A stretch of DNA of 64,000 nt, taken from NCBI RefSeq assembly GCF_018408855.1, contig NZ_AP024323.1:1364001-1428000 (forward strand). The letters run 5' to 3'. Positions 1 to 8,859 of the stretch are shown here, in pieces. This DNA is from Caballeronia sp. NK8. Lineage in GTDB: Bacteria > Pseudomonadota > Gammaproteobacteria > Burkholderiales > Burkholderiaceae. How positions within the stretch are numbered: the stretch's first letter is position 1; each line of letters starts with the position of its first letter. The notes under the pieces are model-generated. The model had not been told where the DNA came from. It was given only the letters and a program-made list of their open reading frames with translations, and did no database searches. Made by a program: the position numbers and the translations under genes.

Positions 1-483
1 AGCTATGTCAACGCGACGTATCGTTCGACGTGGACCGAAAGCAGCGCCAGCAACTCGAGCGCGGACGGCGACGGCAACATCACCGTGCATTCGGGCGATC
101 GCATTCCGGGCATTCCGGCGAACACCGTGAAGATGCGCGTCGACTACAACCCGATCCCGCGCTGGAACATCGGCACGAATCTCACGTATCGCAGCAATAT
201 CTTCGCGCGCGGCGACGAGAACAATCAGGACGCGAACGGCAGCGTCGCAGGCTATTTCCTGATCGATCTCGATACGACCTACAACGTGACCAAGCAACTG
301 CAGGTCTACGCGACGGTGAAGAACCTGCTGAACAAGCGCTACGCGAACTTCGCGATTCTCGGCGAGAACTTCTTCAACGGGCCGAATCACACGTTCAACG
401 GAGCGGACACCGTCAACGAGCAGTTCCTCGGCGTCGGTGCGCCGCGCGGGGTGTGGGTGGGGATGCGTTACGCGTGGAAGTGA
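1..483 (+). CDS. TonB-dependent outer-membrane receptor, C-terminal part
   Basis: The frame is open from base 1 to the TGA at 481-483, so only the last 160 residues are in the window. The sequence alternates polar and hydrophobic residues as in the final strands of a TonB-dependent receptor barrel. It includes NLTYRSN, YFLIDLDTTY, the family-typical VKNLLNKRYA motif, and a last strand GVWVGMRYAWK. Such receptors import siderophores, vitamin B12 or other scarce ligands using TonB energy. The ligand cannot be told from this end, and the plug domain and signal peptide lie upstream of the window. Confidence 0.85.
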   Translation, partial: SYVNATYRSTWTESSASNSSADGDGNITVHSGDRIPGIPANTVKMRVDYNPIPRWNIGTNLTYRSNIFARGDENNQDANGSVAGYFLIDLDTTYNVTKQLQVYATVKNLLNKRYANFAILGENFFNGPNHTFNGADTVNEQFLGVGAPRGVWVGMRYAWK

Positions 484-504
484 AGCGGCACGGATGCGCG
501 CGGC

Positions 505-1507
505 TCATTCCTGCCAGGACTTCCACGGAATGCCGCGCGCGTTGATGCCGTCCCAGAGCGCGACGTTGCATTGATGTTTTTCTTCATCGTTGCGCGGGTT
601 CTTCTGGTCCCTCAAGCCCATTCTGTGGCCGAGTATGCCGAGAAGCCCGCCTTCCAGTTGCGCGGGATCCGCGCCCCAGCGCAGATCGATCTCGGAGATC
701 GCAACGCCCATGGAGCGATGCAACGCAAGAACGTCGTCCAGGCTCATGTCGATTTTCGAGCGGCCACGCATACAGCCTGCACACGTTGCCGACATCGTGT
801 CCCGTCATGCGCGGATAGAACGTCGGCAGGATGCGCGAGTAAAGACGGATCTTGGCCGAATGCAGCTTCTGCAGATTCAGGTTGAGGGATGTCATGCCAC
901 TGTGAATGCGATACGACGTGAGCGCTTCCGGCAGATTCGCGAAGCGGGCCCCGTGCAGCATGCAGTCGAACCAGAAACCGAGATCATCGACGACATCGAG
1001 GTTCGGGTCGTAACGAAGCTCATGCTGCTGCACGAAGTCGCGACGGAACATGGTGCTCGGATTGGCGATGTACGCGGCGCCGGTTACGAAACGCGCCTTG
1101 ATGTTCGCGTCATCGAGCGGGAATTCGCTCGTCATGTCTTCTTCGCCGAAGTGCCGGATCTGCGAGCCCACGACCGTGACATCCGGATTGGCGTCGAGAA
1201 ACGCCGCCTGCTTGCTCAGCCGCTCCGGTTCCGCGATGTCGTCATGATCGATGCGCGCGATATATTCGCCACGACACAGGTTGAACGCCCGATTTGCATT
1301 CGCTGGCCGTCCCACGTTGTTTTCGAGCGGGAAAAGGCGAATGCGCGGATCATTCAGACCGCGCACGAGATCGAGCGTGGAATCGGTGCTGGCGTCATCG
1401 TGAACCAGAATCTCGAAGTCCGCGTCTTGTCGCAACAGCGAATGCAATGTTTCGACGATGTACTTTTGCGCATTATAAGTTGGGATGACTACGGAGATAT
1501 TCGGCAT
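505..1507 (-). pseudogene. Family 2 glycosyltransferase, interrupted by a one-base frameshift
   Basis: The N-terminus (SVVIPTYNAQKYI) and the nucleotide-sugar motifs HDDAS (residues 36-40) and RIDHDD (85-90) mark a GT-A fold, family 2 glycosyltransferase. It probably adds a sugar to a surface glycan. The frame that starts at 1507 runs to 584, but its last 50 or so residues are Arg/Ser/Gly-rich and not protein-like. A second frame ending at 505 carries a natural-looking continuation (DMSLDDVLALHRSMG onward, ending GIPWKSWQE). Removing one A from the A4 run (T4 on the plus strand, 753-756) joins the frames into about 333 residues. This is either a real mutation or an assembly error. Acceptor and sugar are unknown. 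Confidence 0.7.
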
Positions 1508-1676
1508 GGTTCGATGAATAGGCCATCGCTGGCGTTGAAGGCCTCGATCCGGACCTCGCCACGCATTATCCGCGCGGCGCTGACGATAACTGTCAAATAA
1601 GGTCGGTCACGCCGATACTATCAGCCGGCAAGGATGCGGCGCGTTGCGCTTCATGCAATGACGCGCCGCAGAAAGC

Positions 1677-1703
1677 GAAATGGCCGCGCAAGGCGGCCAT
1701 TTC
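1677..1703 (-). terminator. Hairpin after the beta-propeller gene
   Basis: GAAATGGCCGC (1677-1687) and GCGGCCATTTC (1693-1703) form a perfect 11-bp stem with a 5-base loop. It lies 23 bases beyond the stop of the minus-strand beta-propeller gene. There is no long T-run, so termination strength is uncertain. Confidence 0.5.
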
Positions 1704-1725
1704 TTCATGCACGATCAAGTGACGA

Positions 1726-2772
1726 TCAGCGCCCGACGATCGACCCCGCGCCCGGCGGATACGTGACGATGCCCCACGCCAGCGGCAAGTCGCCGATCTG
1801 CTTGACCTCCTTGTAGTCCGCTGCGTCGAGCACATAGACCGCGTTCGAGCGCCCGCACGCGAGCAGCAGCTTCGAGCCGTCCGGCGTGAAGCTGAAGTGC
1901 CAGCAGCGCTGACCGACGGGCACGTCCTGCATGTGCTCGAACGTGGTGCCATCGAACACCTGCAAGGTCTTGTCGCGCGATGCGGCCACCAGCAGCCGCT
2001 TGCCCGATGGATCGAACGACACGCCATACGGGCCCGTCTTCGTGTCGACGGTCTTCACGGTCTTGAGGCTCGTTCCGTCGAGCACGACGAACTTGTTCGC
2101 GTTCTCCAGCGTGACGACATACTGCTTGCCATCGGGCGACGCCTTGATGCCGCGCGGGCGCGAGCCCTTCGCGAGCTTCACGGTGCGTACCGGCTTGCCC
2201 GTTCCGACGCGATAGACCGACACGGTGTCATCGCCCTCGTTGGTCACGAGAATCAGCTTGCCGTCCGGCGAAAACTCGACGCCCTCGGTCTCGTGCCCGC
2301 TCTTGACCGAATGCGTGACCTTCATCGTCTTCAGATCGACGATGGCGATTTCGGCGGGCGGCGAGTTGGGATCGTCGTCATCTTTCTCCGGCTCGCCCGG
2401 CTTCGGCGGGCCGCCGCTTTCGCCCGGCTCGTAGGTCACGTACGCATGGCCGCCGAACACGCGCACGAACTCTGGATTCTTGCCGATCTTCGCGCGGCGC
2501 ACGACCTTGCCCGACGACGTATCGATCTCCGACAGATCGCTCGTCGCCTTGTTCGCCACGTAGAGACGCGTGCCGTCCTTGTTCAGCGACAGGCCGCGCG
2601 GGCCGTCCTTGCCGAGGTCCCAGGTTTTCGAGAGCGAGAGGTTGTCGAGATCGATGACGCCGACGCCGGCGTTTTCGGTCGTTACATAGGCGGTCGGCGC
2701 GGCGGCGTGCGCGAGGCTCGCCGCGAGTGCGAGCGATGGCGCGAGGACCGCCGCTTTGAATCTGACATGCAT
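1726..2772 (-). CDS. Exported YVTN-type beta-propeller protein
   Basis: 348 residues. The first 23 form a signal peptide ending AHA, so the protein is probably periplasmic. The rest is a chain of repeats of the YVTN/PQQ-like propeller type, such as DGTRLYVANK, DGKLILVTNEG, SGKRLLVAASR and DGSKLLLACGR, each about 40 residues, consistent with a seven-bladed propeller. A Pro/Gly/Asp-rich insert (about 115-139, with DDDD) interrupts one blade. The start at 2772 is preceded by a good GGAG site. The upstream gene (2904-3431) is on the same strand 131 bases away, so the two may be co-transcribed. Its function is unknown; no catalytic motif is visible. Confidence 0.75.
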   Translation of the reverse strand: MHVRFKAAVLAPSLALAASLAHAAAPTAYVTTENAGVGVIDLDNLSLSKTWDLGKDGPRGLSLNKDGTRLYVANKATSDLSEIDTSSGKVVRRAKIGKNPEFVRVFGGHAYVTYEPGESGGPPKPGEPEKDDDDPNSPPAEIAIVDLKTMKVTHSVKSGHETEGVEFSPDGKLILVTNEGDDTVSVYRVGTGKPVRTVKLAKGSRPRGIKASPDGKQYVVTLENANKFVVLDGTSLKTVKTVDTKTGPYGVSFDPSGKRLLVAASRDKTLQVFDGTTFEHMQDVPVGQRCWHFSFTPDGSKLLLACGRSNAVYVLDAADYKEVKQIGDLPLAWGIVTYPPGAGSIVGR

Positions 2773-2903
2773 GGTCGTCTCCAGCAGTTTCGTTTGGCTT
2801 GTTCGAGTTCGTGGTCCAACTTAGCCCAATCGGCGCTGCCGTGGCAACGGCATCGGCCGGGAGAAATTCCCGAATTCGCCAACGGATGTTGCGACGCGCC
2901 AAT

Positions 2904-3431
2904 CTAACGCGTCGCGGCGGGATCGCTCGCGAGCAGGTCGACGAGCGCCTTCGCGCCGCGCCGCCACGACAGGTCGGTGTTGCCGCGAATGTCGACCGAG
3001 CGCTGAAACAGCGTCGTGCCGGTGCCCGCATCTTCGACGCGCAGGTTCATGTTGAGGATCAGATTGCTGATCTTCTGCACCCAGCACACGCCCACACGCG
3101 ACGCATCGAGTTGCTTCGCCACGCGCAATTCGCAGCCGTTGCACGCGTTCATGTCCTGCGTGCGTTGCAGCGATGCGATCAGATCGCCGGCCTTCGCATT
3201 GTCGGCGACGCGAAACAGCGCGCGCTCGCGCAGATCGTCGCGCAGGGCGCCGCTCACCATCCCGAGTCGCTCGGACTGAATGCGGTTGATTTCAGCGTCG
3301 TTGTAGGCGGCGTTGTCGTCGATGAGCGTGCAGTCGAGCATCGCGATCGATTGGGACGCGTCTTGCGCGAACGCGCCGCTCATGACGATGGCGAGCGCCA
3401 TCGCGAGCATGGTGCGAAGCAGGTGGATCAT
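2904..3431 (-). CDS. Exported DUF2380-like protein
   Basis: 175 residues from the ATG at 3431, chosen because it starts a signal peptide (MIHLLRTMLAMALAIVMSG, cleavage after AFA) and follows GAGG. The frame is open further upstream without a signal peptide. The mature part has IAMLDCTLIDDNAAYND near its start and a CNGC motif midway (Cys-Asn-Gly-Cys), then alternating strands. This resembles, from memory, the DUF2380 family of small periplasmic proteins of unknown function. The neighbouring propeller gene in the same orientation suggests a shared envelope role. Confidence 0.6.
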   Translation of the reverse strand: MIHLLRTMLAMALAIVMSGAFAQDASQSIAMLDCTLIDDNAAYNDAEINRIQSERLGMVSGALRDDLRERALFRVADNAKAGDLIASLQRTQDMNACNGCELRVAKQLDASRVGVCWVQKISNLILNMNLRVEDAGTGTTLFQRSVDIRGNTDLSWRRGAKALVDLLASDPAATR

Positions 3432-3700
3432 GGTCGTGGCCTCGATGATGAGCGGCAGGATGCGCCAACAGCAGATCGCAGACCTGTTCGCGCGCATCCA
3501 ACATACCGGCCGATGCCGCGGCGATCAAGAGGCGCATCGAATGAACGGAAGATGCCGCGCGCCACGCCACGCACGCCTTGCAGCGACGCATGAGCGCATG
3601 CCCACATTCGTCACATCGAATGGCATGGCGCTTGCAAAAACACGGGCGAGCATGTGCCGTGCTCGACACGTCCGATTCCATTTAGCCAGGGAGAACCATC

Positions 3701-3910
3701 ATGAAACACACGCTTGTCATCCAGGATCTGCCGCCCGGCGGCGCACAAACCGACGAAGCGTCGCTCACGCCTGCGCAGATGAAGCGCATCGTCGGCGGAC
3801 GCGCGGTGCTCGCGACCGTCGACGGCCGTGGCTACGCGACCATCGACGATTGGGACATCAACACCGCGATCTTCGAAGGGCGCATCAAGGGCAGCGAACG
3901 CGACAATTGA
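3701..3910 (+). CDS. Small peptide with a double-glycine leader
   Basis: 69 residues, with a GGGAG ribosome site seven bases before the ATG. Residues 1-33 read as a class of leader cut by peptidase-containing ABC transporters. Counting back from VGG there is G-1, G-2, I-4, M-7, Q-8 and L-12 (in SLTPAQMKRIVGG). The 36-residue remainder starts RAVLATVDGRGY, contains DDWDIN and has no cysteine, which argues against a lanthipeptide or a disulfide bacteriocin. No maturase or transporter lies beside it. The gene stands between a divergent DUF2380-like gene and a convergent SulP gene. A bacteriocin-like or exported signalling peptide is possible; the role is unproven. Confidence 0.6.
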   Translation: MKHTLVIQDLPPGGAQTDEASLTPAQMKRIVGGRAVLATVDGRGYATIDDWDINTAIFEGRIKGSERDN

Positions 3911-3952
3911 CGCGCACGCACGCCGGGCACGCATCGCTTGCCGGATGCGTGC

Positions 3953-6190
3953 TCACGATGCCGCGCGCAACGCCTCGTCCGCGACGGCAAGACGCGAAGC
4001 CATCATCTTCACGACGAAGCGATGCCATTCCTGCGCGGTCAAAGGGTCGTCGAGTTCGAGCGTGCGCAGGCCCGCGAGGGTGAGACGCCGCAGGCGCGCG
4101 GGTTCATCGGCGACGACATCCGCGCTGCGCGGCGCGTTCGTATAAACCGCCATCTCGCCGATGATCGTCCCCGGCCCGAACGAGCGCAGCCGCACCGAGC
4201 GCCCGTCCGCAAGCGGCAGCGACACGGTCACGCGTCCTGCCTCGACGATATAGAGCGCATCGCCCGCGTCGCCGCGCCGAAACAGCGCTTCGCCCGCGCC
4301 GATGTCGCACACATCGAGCAGGCCGGCGAGCCCTTCGAGCGCGCGCGCCGTGAAATGCGGCGCGAGCATCGCGCGAAAATCTCCGGCTGGCACGCACGGT
4401 TCGGGCGCGCGCGTCAACGCGGCAAGCTGCTGCGCCTCGATCCATTCGAGGCCCGCATCGAGCGTGTCGAACTCGCGCAGGCCGAGCGAGAGCGCGCCAG
4501 TGCGCGTGAGCAGCGCGCGCGAGTTGCGCGGCAACGCGGTCAGCACGAGATCCGCGCCGATCGCCCCGCAAGCCTGACGCAGCTTCACGAACGCGAGCGA
4601 CACCGACGCGTCCATGCCGTTGGTCCACGCGAAGTCGAGCACGACATAGCGCACCGGACGCGGCCCATGCGAGCGAATGCGCTCGCGGATGCGCTGCAGC
4701 ATCGAATTCGCCGAGCCGAAGAACAGAAAACCCTGCAGGCATACGCCACAGATCTCGTCGCCGCGATCGATCAGAAGCCGTGTTTCCTCGATGCTGCGTT
4801 CGACATTCGAAGTGCGCGTGCGGCCGTCGAACTCCATACGCACGCAGCCGGCGCGGCCATAGAGCAGCGCGAACGTGACGCACGCCGCGACCACGCCAGC
4901 GACCACGCCGGCAATCACGCCATAGAACGCGATCACCGCGAGAATCAGCGGCACCAGCAGATATTCATGCCACGTGAGCTTGCGATACGCGCCGACGAGC
5001 CAGTCCATCATGAGCCGCAGACCCATGTAAATCTGCATGCCGACGAGCACGGGCACCGGAAAGAGCGACACGAGATCGGGCGACGCGATCAGCACGAACA
5101 GGCACGCGAGCGCGGCGAACACTCCGGCGGCGCGGCTCGTCGCTCCGGCGCGCGCGTTGAGCATCGAGCGGTTGTACGACTGATAGCCGACCATGCCGCC
5201 GAACAGGCCGCTCGCGATATTCGCGAGGCCGGCGGCGCGCATCTCGCGATTCAGATCGATGTCCTGTCCGGTCGCCGCGCCCATCGCCGTCGAGTTCATG
5301 ATGATCGTGATCGCCGATACCGACGTGACGATGAGCGTCTCGGGCAGGTGCGCGACGATCGCGCGCCAGTCGATTTCGCCATGCGCCAGCGACGACGGCA
5401 GATGCAGCTCCGGAATGTGCAGCGCGTGCATCGGCACATGCTGGAGCAGGAGGCCCATGTTGCGGGCATCGTCGGGCGAGATGCCGGCGACGCGCAAGAG
5501 CACATAGAAGAGCACGATGCCGATGACGAGCGTGATCGGCAACGCGGCCGAATGCCGCCAGGTGCGCGCGAGGATCGTCGCAAGCGCGCCGACGAAAAGC
5601 GCGGGCGCCCACGCGAGCCAGTGCAGTTGCACGAGCCGCGGCAGCGTGTGCCAGTCGAGCGCGACGCCCGTCAGTACGCGAAACGCGCCCGCGATCAGCA
5701 GATAACCCGTGCCCGCGAGAAAGCCGCCCATCACCGGATACGGCAGGAATTGCAGAGAGCGGCTGCGCTTGGACGAACCGATCGCGAAGAGAATCAGCCC
5801 CGTCACGAGCGAGCACAACGCGATGGCGACGAGCACCGTCAGCAGGATCACGGTAGGCGTGCCGCCGTTCGCGCGCACGCTGCTCGCGACGCCCGCCGCG
5901 ACGCCGACGAGAAATGCGGTCGCGTTGCTGTCCGGCCCGCCGATGTTCATGCGCATCGAACTCGTCAGCGCGATGACGAACGCCGTGACGATGCAGCTGA
6001 CGAGCGCGGTGGGTACGCCGAGTTCGGCATAGCGCGCGAGATCGGCGCTGAAGATGAGCGTGCCGAGGCTCATCGCGTAGCACAGCATGACGAGCGTGGA
6101 GACGGTGCCCGCGGTGATGTCGCCGACGAGCGCGGTCGCGCGCGGCATGGCGCGCGCGAGGACCGTGCGATGTGGCGTGGCTGGCTTCAC
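3953..6190 (-). CDS. SulP-family transporter fused to STAS and cyclic-nucleotide-binding domains
   Basis: 745 residues from a GTG at 6190, which follows GGGAGG. Residues about 20-440 hold 10-12 membrane segments of the SLC26/SulP anion-transporter type, with NIGGPDSNATAF and GGMVGYQSYNRSMLNARAGA. About 445-565 form a STAS domain (YVVLDFAWTNGMDASVSLAF). About 605-720 form a cNMP-binding jelly roll (FRRGDAGDALYIVEAGRV and GTIIGEMAVYTNAPRSADVVAD). Ordinary bacterial SulP proteins end after STAS, so ligand control of transport by a cyclic nucleotide is a reasonable inference. The substrate (sulfate, bicarbonate or a dicarboxylate) is not told by sequence. Confidence 0.85.
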   Translation of the reverse strand: MKPATPHRTVLARAMPRATALVGDITAGTVSTLVMLCYAMSLGTLIFSADLARYAELGVPTALVSCIVTAFVIALTSSMRMNIGGPDSNATAFLVGVAAGVASSVRANGGTPTVILLTVLVAIALCSLVTGLILFAIGSSKRSRSLQFLPYPVMGGFLAGTGYLLIAGAFRVLTGVALDWHTLPRLVQLHWLAWAPALFVGALATILARTWRHSAALPITLVIGIVLFYVLLRVAGISPDDARNMGLLLQHVPMHALHIPELHLPSSLAHGEIDWRAIVAHLPETLIVTSVSAITIIMNSTAMGAATGQDIDLNREMRAAGLANIASGLFGGMVGYQSYNRSMLNARAGATSRAAGVFAALACLFVLIASPDLVSLFPVPVLVGMQIYMGLRLMMDWLVGAYRKLTWHEYLLVPLILAVIAFYGVIAGVVAGVVAACVTFALLYGRAGCVRMEFDGRTRTSNVERSIEETRLLIDRGDEICGVCLQGFLFFGSANSMLQRIRERIRSHGPRPVRYVVLDFAWTNGMDASVSLAFVKLRQACGAIGADLVLTALPRNSRALLTRTGALSLGLREFDTLDAGLEWIEAQQLAALTRAPEPCVPAGDFRAMLAPHFTARALEGLAGLLDVCDIGAGEALFRRGDAGDALYIVEAGRVTVSLPLADGRSVRLRSFGPGTIIGEMAVYTNAPRSADVVADEPARLRRLTLAGLRTLELDDPLTAQEWHRFVVKMMASRLAVADEALRAAS

Positions 6191-6379
6191 GGCGCCTCCC
6201 GAAGCGGGGAAACGGCTGACGGATGCGCTCGCGCGCGAGTGCGCGCAAAGTATCCGTCGCGCGCGAAGACGATGTCAATTCTCCGCTTACATCCTACGTG
6301 AGCGTGCACCGCGGTGGATTCATCGCGGCAACAGGAGTAACGTTGACGAGCGAGCGAACATGACTCCAAGGAGGCGATC

Positions 6380-6703
6380 ATGCCCGACGATCCCGCTCAA
6401 TGGCACGTCTTCGATTACGAAGGGTTCGAGATACACGTGCTGCCGCAGTTGAAACCGACGCCCGAGCACGCGCCGCAAAGCAAAGTGGACCGCTATGTGT
6501 ATATCGGTCATGTGTGCAGGCCCGGCGCGAACGCGAATATGCCGGGTGAAGCGGTGCACTTTCATGCCGACGGCGAGGACGCCTACAAGTCCGCGCAGGA
6601 CGCCGTGGACGACGCGCGGCATATCGGCAAGAGCATCGTCGATGGCACGCATCCGGATCTTTCGGTGCTGCCGCTCGTGTCGCATCACCATCATTCGGGA
6701 TGA
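6380..6703 (+). CDS. Conserved-looking hypothetical protein
   Basis: 107 residues with a very strong ribosome site (AAGGAGG, 8 bases before the ATG). The protein is soluble, starts with a compact aromatic segment (WHVFDYEGFEIHVLP) and ends in a histidine run (SHHHHSG) that could bind metal. No family was recognised. The stop overlaps the next start by 4 bases, so it is translationally coupled to the VOC protein downstream. The unusually good ribosome site suggests high expression. Confidence 0.65.
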   Translation: MPDDPAQWHVFDYEGFEIHVLPQLKPTPEHAPQSKVDRYVYIGHVCRPGANANMPGEAVHFHADGEDAYKSAQDAVDDARHIGKSIVDGTHPDLSVLPLVSHHHHSG

Positions 6704-7080
6704 ACGAACCACAACCCAACGACAGCGACGCGCACGTCGAAAGCCTGAGCGCGATCACGCTCGCGACGCACGACATGTCGCGCGCGGTGCGCTTCTATGA
6801 AGCGCTCGGTTTTCGCACGCTGTATGGCGGCGCGAACGAGGCGTTCACGTCGTTCGCGCTCGGAAACTCGTTTCTCAATCTCACCAGCGAGACGCACGGC
6901 CCGATCCGGTTCTGGGGCCGCGTCATCATCTACGTGTCCGATGTGGACGCGTTCTATCGGAAGGCGCTGGCGCACGGCATCGCGCCGCAATTCGCGCCAC
7001 GCGATGCGCCGTGGCACGAGCGCTACTTCCATCTCACCGATCCCGATGGTCACGAACTGAGCTTCGCGCGCCCGCTTTGA
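6700..7080 (+). CDS. VOC-superfamily (glyoxalase-like) protein
   Basis: 126 residues, starting in an ATGA overlap with the preceding gene. ITLATHDMSRAVRFYEALGFRTLY is the typical first half-module of the vicinal-oxygen-chelate fold. RVIIYVSDVDAFYRKALAHGI and YFHLTDPDGHELSFARPL give the second. The ligand pattern (early His/Thr and the late Glu in DGHELSF) fits a metal-using VOC domain. Members range from glyoxalase I to dioxygenases and resistance proteins, so the reaction is not assigned. Confidence 0.8.
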   Translation: MNEPQPNDSDAHVESLSAITLATHDMSRAVRFYEALGFRTLYGGANEAFTSFALGNSFLNLTSETHGPIRFWGRVIIYVSDVDAFYRKALAHGIAPQFAPRDAPWHERYFHLTDPDGHELSFARPL

Positions 7081-7424
7081 TCCGCGCGACGCGGGCACGA
7101 TGTTCGCTTGGATGTCAGTGACGGGTAACGTACGCATCGGCCATTTGATATGAACGATCGCGCACATACCCGCGCAGCACGTTGGATGACGATGAATCCA
7201 TGGCGTTACGGCTTTTGCATGAACGGGGTGCAGCAGAAGGGCGCGCGAAAGCTCACTGTTGCTATTTCGCAAAAACGGGCACGGCTCACGGATTCAAGGC
7301 GTAGAGTTAAAGTGCTTTGTCAAGAACGTGATGCGTTGCGGCAGGGGTTTCATCGATCGGGGCGTTAAACATCGGCGAATTCGGCCGATAACCCGATCAT
7401 GAATGCCGCATGCAGGAGACTGAA
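7081..7424. other. Gene-poor stretch between the VOC and a small hypothetical gene
   Basis: 344 bases. One short open frame (7150-7368) has a basic composition and no ribosome site and was not accepted as a gene. No hairpin terminator or clear promoter was recognised. The region presumably carries the promoter of the small gene at 7425. Confidence 0.4.
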
Positions 7425-7673
7425 ATGAAATGCGCGAATGAGCGGTCCCTTCGTTACCAGGTCGAAAAATGGCTCGCGCCGGGCAGCATGCCCGTGCATG
7501 TGAGGCAGTTCAGCCGCACGCGTTCCGACAGGCGTCGCTATGTGTGTGTCGAAGCCCTGCACGGGGCGGCGTCGAGGGCACTGTTCTTCTTCCGTCACGA
7601 CGACGGCCACTGGTGTGTTTACCCGCCCGCGCCGAAGCAAAGCAATATGCGCAGCGAAAGACTTGCAGCCTGA
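7425..7673 (+). CDS. Small hypothetical protein
   Basis: 82 residues if started at the ATG at 7425, which has AGGAG 8 bases upstream. An in-frame ATG at 7410 would place that site inside the gene. The product is basic and soluble with a YVCVEALHG segment and a FFRHDDGHWCVYPP segment near the end, which looks like a short beta-rich domain. No family was recognised. It faces the DnaJ-domain gene tail to tail. Confidence 0.5.
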   Translation: MKCANERSLRYQVEKWLAPGSMPVHVRQFSRTRSDRRRYVCVEALHGAASRALFFFRHDDGHWCVYPPAPKQSNMRSERLAA

Positions 7674-7757
7674 TTGATCGCTTTTACCTGATTCGATTTT
7701 TGGTTTTTCGCCGCCCCGCTCATAAAACAGGGCGTTCCTCGCGAATGCAGTCAATAA

Positions 7758-8357
7758 TCAGAAACGCAGATTGTTGAGGAATTGAAACCACATCGCGCCG
7801 AGCGGATTAGAAGCGTCGGCGGTGGCGGCTTCCTTCTCTTCCTTCTTGTCGTTGCCACGTGCCTCGACTTCTTCTTCCGGCTCTTCTTTTCGTTCTTCTC
7901 TTGCCTGACGCGATTCATGCAGCGCGATCGCGCTGTCCGCGATCTGCCGCGCGGTGGGTTCATCGCACGACGCGCCGAGCAGCACGCCGAACACGACATC
8001 GCGATTATGCCCTTGCGAGGCGAAACGCATCGCGAGCGACACGCGCTCCGCATAGAGCGCCTCACGTGTCTCACGTTCCTTTGCTTCGCGCGCCTCGCGC
8101 TCCGCTTCTTCCTGACGCACGCGCTCCTGCCAGCGGCCCATCTCTTCGGCATAGATGCGGTCGTAGACCCCGCGCTGGGCCGGGTCGGAGAGGATGGCGT
8201 AGGCTTCCTTGATTTCCTGGAACTTCGCGCGTGCGGCGTCTTCGTTGCCCGCGTTGCGGTCCGGATGGCAGCGCATCGCGGCCTTGCGATACGCGCGCTT
8301 GATTTCTTCTTCCGTGGCGTGCTCGTTCACGCCGAGCGTTTCGTATAGCGTTGCCAT
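7758..8357 (-). CDS. DnaJ-domain (J-domain) protein
   Basis: 199 residues from the ATG at 8357, where the J-domain begins directly (MATLYETLGVNEHATEEEIKRAYRKAAMRCHPDRNAGNED). The HPD motif at residues 31-33 is needed to stimulate DnaK-type chaperone ATPase. After about residue 70 there is a long charged helix rich in Glu/Arg/Ala and then a Lys/Glu-rich stretch. The Gly/Phe and zinc-finger regions of full DnaJ are absent, so this is a stand-alone J-protein co-chaperone. The small membrane-protein gene at 8446-8766 lies 88 bases upstream on the same strand. Confidence 0.85.
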   Translation of the reverse strand: MATLYETLGVNEHATEEEIKRAYRKAAMRCHPDRNAGNEDAARAKFQEIKEAYAILSDPAQRGVYDRIYAEEMGRWQERVRQEEAEREAREAKERETREALYAERVSLAMRFASQGHNRDVVFGVLLGASCDEPTARQIADSAIALHESRQAREERKEEPEEEVEARGNDKKEEKEAATADASNPLGAMWFQFLNNLRF

Positions 8358-8445
8358 CTTGCGTTCGGTGGATACGGGTCGACCAGGCATCGTAACACGC
8401 GAAAAACGGGGTCTCTTCGCGAGATGCGGCATTGCAACACGGACA

Positions 8446-8766
8446 TCATCGGCCGGTGATCGTGCGCGCGGCCGTGCTGCCGAGCGTGTCGAAGACGGCG
8501 CGCGCCGGCTTCAGATAGCGCGCGATATGAAGGCGGATATTGATCACCGCCAGCACGAAGATCACGAGCGTGATCAGCAGATAATCGCGCCGTTCGGGCA
8601 CGATCTGATAGCGCGTATGCAGCAGCACGAACACGATCCACACGAACGCCGGCGCGTGCACGCTCCAGTGCCGTTGCGCGAAATACCACGCGATGCGGCG
8701 CACGTCGCGCCGTGACGCGCGATCGAGTCCGGCGAGCGCGGGATGACGGGTGAAGAACAGAGGCAT
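8446..8766 (-). CDS. Small inner-membrane protein
   Basis: 106 residues. Two clear hydrophobic segments (HAPAFVWIVFVLL and YLLITLVIFVLAVINI) are separated by a charged turn (HTRYQIVPERR), so both termini probably face the same side. The first 25 residues are basic. The arrangement resembles 2TM-type domains of unknown function. It stands upstream of the J-domain gene on the same strand and is divergent from the PhnZ-like gene. No function is claimed. Confidence 0.6.
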   Translation of the reverse strand: MPLFFTRHPALAGLDRASRRDVRRIAWYFAQRHWSVHAPAFVWIVFVLLHTRYQIVPERRDYLLITLVIFVLAVINIRLHIARYLKPARAVFDTLGSTAARTITGR

Positions 8767-8859
8767 CGGGACGAATCCTTGCGCGCGCGGCCATCATCGC
8801 GTCATGAAGGCCTGCGAAAATCGCGCGTTTTCACGTCATCAGCATACCCTTTCCTTACG

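Noticed and set aside
3938..6301. Long open frame of about 790 residues opposite the SulP gene
   Set aside because: Arg/His/Glu-rich without any family pattern; it mirrors the high-GC codon bias of the real gene on the other strand.
7150..7368. Possible 72-residue gene upstream of the small hypothetical gene
   Set aside because: Very basic, no ribosome site, composition unlike the neighbours.
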